A stretch of 55,667 nt of DNA from a virus: IMG/VR virus record IMGVR_UViG_3300023171_000315, positions 1 to 55,667 of that record; one strand, written 5' to 3'. Positions 50,408-55,667 of this stretch are shown piece after piece (the first letter of the stretch is position 1; the number at the start of each line of letters is the position of its first letter). The position numbers and the translations under genes were made by a program. Below the pieces are notes generated by a model. The model did no database searches and was not told the DNA's origin. It saw only the letters and a list, made by a program, of their open reading frames with translations.

Positions 50408-50635
50408 CTAGTGGCTGTTTATATAGTAAAATGTTATTATTGATCCGATTGTGAAGATTGGCCAGAACCAGTAACCAAACGTTACCCATTGATCTTTCGG
50501 CTTTTTTCTGGCTAATCTCTTAGCCTGGTTAAGCAGTTGTTCTTGCTGATCTCTGTACCACAAACCACCTTCTTTAATTTCATTGGTCATTGGCTTCCTA
50601 CCAACGGGCCATTCTGTGTGCTGGATTTTAAGCAT
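50408..50635 (-). CDS. Small hypothetical protein with C-terminal TM
   Basis: 75 aa from the ATG at 50635 (MLKIQHTEWP). Polar N-terminal half then WVTFGYWFWPIFTIGSIITFYY as one transmembrane helix. Overlaps the upstream excisionase-like gene by 8 bp. Unknown. Confidence 0.5.
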   Translation of the reverse strand: MLKIQHTEWPVGRKPMTNEIKEGGLWYRDQQEQLLNQAKRLARKKPKDQWVTFGYWFWPIFTIGSIITFYYINSH

Positions 50636-50903
50636 CTTTATGGTATGATTGATTAATGAATGATTCAATTGAACTTTGTTTGATTACCCATCCTTTTCCA
50701 ACTCTACTGCAACCTATTTTATGTTTGTTGGCAAAAACCCATGTATAACTAAGGTTCATTATTTCGGCAGCTTGCTTAAGTGAATATGCTGGATCTTTCT
50801 TTTCTGCTCCATGCAACAATTTTTCAATCATCTGCTTCATATCTGCAAGCTCTTGCTGAAGTGCTAACCAGTCTTTTGTTTCAACTAATGTTACCCCTTG
50901 CAT
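50628..50903 (-). CDS. Excisionase-like helix-turn-helix protein
   Basis: 91 aa. N-terminal coiled coil (LALQQELADMKQMIEKLL) followed by HTH_17-like YSLKQAAEIMNLSYTWVFAN and SRVGKGWVIKQSSIESFINQ. Typical of Bacteroidota Xis/MerR-type small proteins that assist integrase or control early genes. It sits in the early region, far from the integrase. Confidence 0.65.
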   Translation of the reverse strand: MQGVTLVETKDWLALQQELADMKQMIEKLLHGAEKKDPAYSLKQAAEIMNLSYTWVFANKHKIGCSRVGKGWVIKQSSIESFINQSYHKDA

Positions 50904-51124
50904 TCTTCTCTCCTTTCCCAGTAAACCAATACTGATTTAGGCTGCTTACTAACTGAATATTTCCTATCAGGATAATCGCGCTTAAGAATGATACTGACCG
51001 AAGACCTCAAATATTTTTCATTTTCAAGAGGAAAATGTTTCCCCTGATCCTTACCCTCCTCAATACCCTTCATTATGTCAACTAATGATACTGCTGGTAC
51101 TGCTTGTGCTAATTCTATTTCCAT
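50891..51124 (-). CDS. Small hypothetical protein
   Basis: 77 aa with a basic C-terminal half (IILKRDYPDRKYSVSKQPKS). Overlaps neighbours on both sides. No family recognised. Confidence 0.45.
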   Translation of the reverse strand: MEIELAQAVPAVSLVDIMKGIEEGKDQGKHFPLENEKYLRSSVSIILKRDYPDRKYSVSKQPKSVLVYWERREECKG

Positions 51125-51666
51125 TGTTGAATTGTTAATGATGGTCTGATTTTTAATAATTGTTTTTTATTTCTTGCACCTGTTTTCCTCTGAATATTTT
51201 GAAGGTGAGTGCTCACCGTAAACTTGCTTATGTAAAGCCTTTCGGCTATTTGGTCATTTGTTAAGTCAGCTAAATCAGCTATCTCCTGTTCCCTTTGGCT
51301 TAGTCCAAAAGAGCATGGTGCTCGAGCCAAACATCCTATCCCTTCCCACTTGCAATTGCCGCGATTCGGGCATTCTACAAATTCAGCGATCAATACGCCG
51401 TCTTCGGTGATGTCTGGAACTCCGTCCAGATTGGCGAACAAGCATTTTACTAACTGCTCTTTTACTCCGGATTTACCCGCCATATCTTCGTATGCCTCTG
51501 CTTTGTCGGGATTACTAATCAAGTAGTCATCTAATATTTTATGTATGTATTGAGGCGCTTCTTGTAAATCATATTGCCTTCTGTCAAATGTTACTATTGG
51601 CTGGTCGTTGCACGTGAAGAATTCTGCTCCTTTACCTGCTAAAATTGATTGTAAGGTGGTTTTCAT
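51115..51666 (-). CDS. LuxR-type HTH regulator with a Cys cluster
   Basis: 183 aa. C-terminal LuxR DNA-binding domain: LSQREQEIADLADLTNDQIA and LYISKFTVSTHLQNIQRKTG. N-terminal part is helical; CPNRGNCKWEGIGCLARAPC just before the HTH has four cysteines that may bind zinc or iron-sulfur. It could sense a signal and switch early genes. In the first early genes after the CI promoter. Confidence 0.78.
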   Translation of the reverse strand: MKTTLQSILAGKGAEFFTCNDQPIVTFDRRQYDLQEAPQYIHKILDDYLISNPDKAEAYEDMAGKSGVKEQLVKCLFANLDGVPDITEDGVLIAEFVECPNRGNCKWEGIGCLARAPCSFGLSQREQEIADLADLTNDQIAERLYISKFTVSTHLQNIQRKTGARNKKQLLKIRPSLTIQQWK

Positions 51667-51684
51667 TGGTCGGGACTGATTGGT

Positions 51685-51906
51685 TTATGTTTTTAATGTT
51701 TTCTCTAAATAATTAACCAGCCTAGCCGTTACTGCATTTTGCTTATCTAAATCAGCTTTATGCACACCAGGGTTTCCAAACACCGCATAGAAATGTCCTC
51801 CCCATATCACTCGAGCTTTGCTCTTGCTTCTCTCTATCAATTCAATCAGCGCCAATGTTCTACAAGCATTTTGCTTTAATTGGTCAAGGTTTAGTTTCAT
51901 ATTCAT
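51685..51906 (-). CDS. Small hypothetical early protein
   Basis: 73 aa, helical LNLDQLKQNACRTLALIELI then KARVIWGGHFYAVFGNPG and a helical end. Starts 4 bp into the preceding gene. No family recognised. Confidence 0.5.
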   Translation of the reverse strand: MNMKLNLDQLKQNACRTLALIELIERSKSKARVIWGGHFYAVFGNPGVHKADLDKQNAVTARLVNYLEKTLKT

Positions 51907-52034
51907 TTTTTAAATCTTAATCTGATTAAAGGCATACATTCCTTATAAGTCAATCCAATACTCAACTGGTGAGCCTTCGCATTAATAATGTAATGGATAT
52001 TCATTTTGGTACTTATTAAGTATTGTGAACTCAT
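51903..52034 (-). CDS. First early gene, small hypothetical
   Basis: 43 aa from the ATG at 52034 (MSSQYLISTKM); an upstream ATG at 52100 falls inside the operator and is unlikely. Basic end PLIRLRFKK. It is the first gene behind the leftward early promoter. Short and uncharacterised. Confidence 0.4.
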   Translation of the reverse strand: MSSQYLISTKMNIHYIINAKAHQLSIGLTYKECMPLIRLRFKK

Positions 52035-52069
52035 TCTGTTATATTTACCTTTGTTATTGTTATGTGATA

Positions 52070-52103
52070 CAAATATACATTGATACTTGTCACTTGTCAA
52101 GTG
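52070..52103 (-). promoter_or_regulatory. Leftward early promoter and CI operator
   Basis: Minus-strand TTG (52100-52098), 20-nt spacer, perfect TAnnTTTG box TATATTTG (52077-52070). The -33 element lies inside the palindrome CACTTGTCAAGTG (52091-52103); a direct repeat ACTTGTC at 52085 and 52092 and CTGTCAA nearby look like further half-sites. Repressor binding would block early transcription, and the divergent repressor gene starts at 52136. Confidence 0.72.
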
Positions 52104-52135
52104 TAAACTGTCAAATGTTAATAATTATTTTATAA

Positions 52136-52885
52136 ATGGCTGATTATCAGGGAGAAAAATTTCGATTATTTTTAAAGAAAAAAGATTTAGGCGTAACTGA
52201 GGCTTCTAAAATGATGGGTATTAGTCGGCAAGCGATTTACTTATTTTTCAAAACGACAAGTTTACAAAGAGATACTGTAAACAAAATACTTGACACTTTT
52301 AAAGTCAAGGAAGAAGATATATGGAATGACAAAGAATCTCCAAGACTTGAAGCTATTCCATTAAGACTTGCAGATCCGTATGGCTTGGACGCCACTAACG
52401 AAAAAACATATATACTTCCCGACGACTCTTTAATTATGCAGGTACCCATCATTACACAACGAGCTTATGCTGGCTATTTAGTTGGATTTTCCGATCCAGA
52501 ATTTTACGACGATCTAGATACTATCCCACTTCCCGTAGAAAAAAAACATGGTGGTTATTATTTAGCTTTTGAAGTTAAAGGCGATAGCATGGTTTCCACG
52601 GATCCAGAAATTATGCGAGACAACGTTTACGAAGGCTGGATAGCTATTGGCCGAGATATACCAAAGGATAAATGGAAGTACAAGCTTCACACACACACAA
52701 CAGATACCTGGATAATAGTACACAAAGAGAAAGGTATTTTAATTAAGCAAATTGCAAATCAAGATGTGGATCAGGGAATCATTACTATTCATTCATTAAA
52801 TCCCCAGTATTCTGATGAAGAATTTAAACTTTCAGACATAGAGCAAATATTTAGTGTAGTACAAATAATTAACAAAAAACGATAA
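52136..52885 (+). CDS. CI-like repressor with S24 peptidase domain
   Basis: 249 aa. N-terminal XRE-type helix-turn-helix (VTEASKMMGISRQAIYLFFK), linker with the cleavage candidate A112-G113 (AYAGYL), and a LexA/CI C-terminal domain with GDSM (S151) and HKEKGILIKQI (K204). It keeps lysogeny by repressing the divergent early promoter; self-cleavage under DNA damage would induce the phage. Followed by lipoprotein genes. Confidence 0.93.
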   Translation: MADYQGEKFRLFLKKKDLGVTEASKMMGISRQAIYLFFKTTSLQRDTVNKILDTFKVKEEDIWNDKESPRLEAIPLRLADPYGLDATNEKTYILPDDSLIMQVPIITQRAYAGYLVGFSDPEFYDDLDTIPLPVEKKHGGYYLAFEVKGDSMVSTDPEIMRDNVYEGWIAIGRDIPKDKWKYKLHTHTTDTWIIVHKEKGILIKQIANQDVDQGIITIHSLNPQYSDEEFKLSDIEQIFSVVQIINKKR

Positions 52886-52886
52886 A

Positions 52887-53696
52887 ATGAACAAGTCTAT
52901 TTTAAACATTCTCTCTCTAGTATTTTTACTTCTGTCGTCATGCAGCAAGTCCAATGATCCTAACACTCCTTCAACCCCAGATATTAAGTTTGAAACTTTG
53001 ATACCTAATATTTTTTATAATAATGCAAAAACGAGTTTAAAAGTGATGAGCGATCAAAAACTTGACAAAGTAGAGTTTTATCTGGATGATCAATCTGTTG
53101 GGTCAACTATTGGCAGCGATTATACAGTAGATTTCTATCCAATAGATATAGCCAGTGGAGATCACAAATTAACTATAGTAGCTACCATTGGAACTAAATC
53201 ACTTAAAAAAGAAGAAACGATTAAGTTCGTCCTAAGAATAGGAGATGGTTATAAAGGCGGCAGAATATTTTACCTTAGTAATGACAACAAAACAGGACTC
53301 GTAGCAAATGATAAAGATTTAGTTGCAAACTCTAATGATACATTTACATGGGGACCAAACACTCTAGTTGGCGCAAGTAGTTTAGATGACGGCCAAGTAA
53401 ACTCAGACAAAATAAAGAATTTCACTAACCCTGTATTTCTTTATAATTTCATCAAGACTTATTCCGATAAAGGGTACTCAGATTGGTATGTCCCTTCTTA
53501 CAATGAAATGGGTTTATTTAAAGCTCAGATAAGATACATGATAGGATTCCCGCTTTCAACAAATCAACTAATATATTGGACTTCTACAGAGAATAATGCA
53601 TCTACTGCTTACGTTAAAAATTTGCTATCGCTTCAAGGAGAGTCTGGTATTTCAAAAAGTTTGGGGTATAGAATTAGATTAATAAGAAAGTTTTAA
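52887..53696 (+). CDS. Lipoprotein with Ig-like and DUF1566-like domain
   Basis: 269 aa. Signal peptide and lipobox LLSSC, then an Ig-like segment (KVEFYLDDQSVGSTIGSDYT) and a DUF1566/Lcl-like C-terminal domain (DGYKGGRIFYLSNDNKTGLV, KGYSDWYVPSYNEM, YWTSTENNA). Surface lipoprotein expressed with the repressor, likely lysogenic conversion. Starts 1 bp after the repressor stop. Confidence 0.75.
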   Translation: MNKSILNILSLVFLLLSSCSKSNDPNTPSTPDIKFETLIPNIFYNNAKTSLKVMSDQKLDKVEFYLDDQSVGSTIGSDYTVDFYPIDIASGDHKLTIVATIGTKSLKKEETIKFVLRIGDGYKGGRIFYLSNDNKTGLVANDKDLVANSNDTFTWGPNTLVGASSLDDGQVNSDKIKNFTNPVFLYNFIKTYSDKGYSDWYVPSYNEMGLFKAQIRYMIGFPLSTNQLIYWTSTENNASTAYVKNLLSLQGESGISKSLGYRIRLIRKF

Positions 53697-53718
53697 TATA
53701 GCACAAAATAAAGAACAG

Positions 53719-54177
53719 ATGAAACGGTACATTTTAACAATTTTCACATTACTACCTTTATTTATCTTCGCCCAAAAACAGGATAGCGTCCCATTTGCAG
53801 GCGCAACAAGAATAATTATCAAGAATAATAAAACGGCTTTAGAGAATTACCAGATTGCTGCAAAAGCACTATTGGATCAGAATTTTACTATTGAAAAATC
53901 CGATAAAGAATTTAACCAGTTATGGTCTGGATCGGTAAAGGTTTTTGGAGAAGGAACTACAAGGCTTTTATCAATCTATATCGTTTCAAGGGATAACAGC
54001 ATAGCTGTAGTGGGCAATGTTAAAAGAACGGAGGGTTTAAAATTAATTAATGTTCCGCAAGACACAGATAATTTTGAAATTCTTCCTTATAAAAAATCTT
54101 TGCTGCTTAAAAACATATTTGCGGTAACCACCAAATTTGCAAAATCAATACAGGATAGCATAATCTATTCAGAGTAA
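53719..54177 (+). CDS. Secreted protein (lysogenic conversion)
   Basis: 152 aa. Signal peptide (RYILTIFTLLPLFIFAQ), then a beta-helix/alpha body with ARIIIKNNKTALENYQIAAK-like region and KVFGEGTTRLLSIYIVSRDN. DUF4468-like appearance is possible. Exported from the lysogen. Its stop overlaps the next start by one base. Confidence 0.55.
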   Translation: MKRYILTIFTLLPLFIFAQKQDSVPFAGATRIIIKNNKTALENYQIAAKALLDQNFTIEKSDKEFNQLWSGSVKVFGEGTTRLLSIYIVSRDNSIAVVGNVKRTEGLKLINVPQDTDNFEILPYKKSLLLKNIFAVTTKFAKSIQDSIIYSE

Positions 54178-54551
54178 TGCCTAAACCTAACCCAGAAGAA
54201 GAAGTAAAAAATTTCGTCGTTGAAACAGCACTAAATCGATTACATAAAATGAGACGTTCGAAGTTCTGGCCAAAGGGAGGATTTAGACAAGGCTGGGGAT
54301 ATAGTTTTAAAGTATATGGATATCTTGATATAGTAACAGTCAATGCAAGAACTTACCTAGAAGAAACAGGAGATTTATACAAAGGTCGATTGATGATAAA
54401 TGGGAATATTTATAACGAAACCAACAAGATCAAACAGTTTGACCGAGTTACAGCACTACTTGATAATTATGAAAGCGCAGGTATTATTTATAACTATGAA
54501 TTATCCACCTGTAACGACAACTGTCTTTGGTTCGCCTGGACTATAATTTAG
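54177..54551 (+). CDS. Hypothetical protein
   Basis: 124 aa, basic centre (LHKMRRSKFWPKGGFRQGWG), then beta stretch VYGYLDIVTVNARTYLEE and TCNDNCLWFAW at the end. No family recognised. One-base overlap with the preceding secreted protein suggests one transcript. Confidence 0.5.
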   Translation: MPKPNPEEEVKNFVVETALNRLHKMRRSKFWPKGGFRQGWGYSFKVYGYLDIVTVNARTYLEETGDLYKGRLMINGNIYNETNKIKQFDRVTALLDNYESAGIIYNYELSTCNDNCLWFAWTII

Positions 54552-54599
54552 TACTTAACTAGTATTGACCACCATTAACAACACGATTACCTTTGAATT

Positions 54600-54992
54600 A
54601 TGAAAACACCAAGACATGATATGGCGGTTGCCGCCAGATTTAAAGAATTTAGAATTAAGCATATTTCAAAAAACAGTATTGAAGCTGGGGAGAAACTTGG
54701 AATACCTCAAAGCAGGATTAGCAGAATAGAAAATGGAGAGCAGCCAGTAACAGTCGCGTTGACCAAGGAGATGGTAAAGAAGTACAGCTTAAACCGTGAT
54801 TGGCTCATAGACAATTTGGGTAATATGATTAAAACTGATCGTTCTAAAAAGACAGGATTAGAAAGCTCTATTCAGATGGGTGATAGAATTGATGCGCTTA
54901 ATACAAAAATTAGATTGCTGGAAGCAAACTTAAATAATGCCTACAAGGTCATTGAAACGATTCAAAAAAGACTTGATAGGTTAGAGAAATAG
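54600..54992 (+). CDS. XRE-family HTH regulator with coiled-coil tail
   Basis: 130 aa. HTH pattern NSIEAGEKLGIPQSRISRIE, then NGEQPVTVALTKEMVKKYSL and a C-terminal coiled coil (KIRLLEANLNNAYKVIETIQ). Probable small transcription factor for the lysogenic region. Last prophage gene before the host-type gene. Confidence 0.75.
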   Translation: MKTPRHDMAVAARFKEFRIKHISKNSIEAGEKLGIPQSRISRIENGEQPVTVALTKEMVKKYSLNRDWLIDNLGNMIKTDRSKKTGLESSIQMGDRIDALNTKIRLLEANLNNAYKVIETIQKRLDRLEK

Positions 54993-54998
54993 ATGGTC

Positions 54999-55019
54999 AC
55001 TTACACCATACTTACACCG
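54999..55019. repeat. CTTACACC repeats, att-core candidate
   Basis: Two tandem CTTACACC units (54999 and 55011), the second reading CTTACACCG, which also occurs at window positions 4-12 beside the integrase start. A 9-bp match at opposite prophage ends is compatible with attL/attR core, but it is short and the true left end may lie outside the window. Confidence 0.35.
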
Positions 55020-55241
55020 AGCGATCCACAAACCCATTAATAACTTAACATTCAAAGGATTAAAAGAAACAAAATCCTTGCATCCGCAAAGATAGAGAAA
55101 GAAAGGGAATTGTTAAATTGTTTTAATGTTATTTATTCCCAAATTTAAAGTAAGTTACCTGTTATTATTTGCACGCTATCGATGGTTAATCTTCATCCTA
55201 ATAATTTGGCCTTTTAACGATTGAACAATTGATCAGCTAAC

Positions 55242-55667
55242 CTAATCCTCAATCAACTTCACTTCAACCCCAAACTTTCTTAAAAAATCTACTCCTTCAT
55301 CGCTTGGCAGGCCTTTGTAGGCCGCATAAGATTTAGAATAATAGACCAATTTAATGCCTGATGATAAAATTAATCTGGCACAAGCAATACAAGGCGATAA
55401 AGTAGTATATAACGTACAACCCTCTATTTTGGCTCCATTTTTTGATGCATATAGAATGGCATTTTCTTCTGCATGTAAAGCCAATGAGCAACTTCCCTTA
55501 CTATCTCTTGCACAACCATGCTCTGGCCATTCTTCATCACAATTATGCGTTCCAGCTGGCGGACCATTATAACCGATAGAAATAATGCGGGTATCTTTAG
55601 TTAAAACGGCTCCCACGTGCGCACGAACGCAATGAGAACGTTCAGCCAGCTCAGTGGCTAGATTCAT
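55242..55667 (-). CDS. Deoxycytidylate deaminase (partial at window edge)
   Basis: 141 aa visible. HAEENAI with catalytic Glu, SPCIACA zinc ligands, and NGPPAGTHNCDEEWPEHGC typical of ComEB-type dCMP deaminases, making dUMP for dTMP synthesis. The usual N-terminal ten residues before MNLATELA are missing, so the start lies outside the window. It looks like a host chromosomal gene flanking the prophage. Region 54993-55241 holds no gene. Confidence 0.85.
   Translation of the reverse strand: MNLATELAERSHCVRAHVGAVLTKDTRIISIGYNGPPAGTHNCDEEWPEHGCARDSKGSCSLALHAEENAILYASKNGAKIEGCTLYTTLSPCIACARLILSSGIKLVYYSKSYAAYKGLPSDEGVDFLRKFGVEVKLIED

Noticed and set aside
1-55667. CRISPR array
   Set aside because: No regularly spaced 24-37-nt repeats with unique spacers were seen; the only regular array (24069-24116) has 6-bp half-sites.

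Overview
This window is an almost complete temperate siphovirus prophage of a Bacteroidota host, most likely a Pedobacter-like member of the Sphingobacteriaceae. Supporting signs are AT-rich DNA, Bacteroidota-type promoters (a TTG near -33 and TAnnTTTG near -7), a Bacteroidota-style tyrosine recombinase, PcfJ/PcfK-like proteins, a DUF6371-like primase and a DUF5977-like domain in a tail protein. The left end carries the integrase. The right end carries the CI-like repressor and lysogenic-conversion genes, followed by a host-type dCMP deaminase that is cut by the window edge.

Layout from left to right, with most genes on the minus strand. 1-1125 is the integrase. 1117-2809 is the lysis cassette: unimolecular-spanin candidate, small exported protein, holin candidate and GH108 endolysin. 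2812-10392 holds fibres, hub and distal tail proteins. 10396-14637 is the tape measure. 14689-16170 is a plus-strand insertion encoding a candidate toxin-antitoxin-chaperone system with a SecB-like chaperone. 16170-16882 is a tail-assembly chaperone gene with a -1 frameshift. 16947-21820 holds the major tail protein, head-tail connectors, capsid, decoration and scaffold genes. 22014-27976 is an accessory region with SRAP, cupin and MazG-like proteins and a remote diversity-generating-retroelement (DGR) target. 28106-28905 has no credible protein gene and looks like a large structured RNA containing a tRNA-Leu-like skeleton. 28978-33256 is portal, large and small terminase. 33536-33726 is a repeat cluster. 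33773-44049 holds replication and nucleic-acid metabolism genes: VRR-NUC nuclease, primase, RecA-like ATPase, helicase, a stand-alone DnaA domain IV, PcfJ/PcfK and a PAPS-reductase-like protein, with two homing-type endonucleases. 44076-46110 is the DGR core. 46191-52034 holds an SSB-like protein, a PD-(D/E)XK nuclease, a Sak4-like ATPase and regulators. 52070-54992 is the immunity region and lysogenic-conversion genes.

The strongest points of interest follow. (1) The DGR has one template and three variable repeats; almost all template/variable differences fall at template adenines, and one target lies 17 kb away. (2) A roughly 800-nt structured RNA locus resembles the GOLLD/ROOL type in size and context. 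(3) Two intergenic leaders (39147-39244 and 46595-46699) share the order arm a, AAAGACATTTAAA, arm b, a', b', which is a pseudoknot-like topology; each sits at the same distance behind the same promoter. (4) A 25-bp dyad-containing element recurs at four intergenic sites, including the promoters of all three RNA elements. (5) A CmdTAC-like three-gene operon lies inside the tail module. (6) A tail-associated SGNH hydrolase appears circularly permuted. All comparisons were made by eye; no database search was run.
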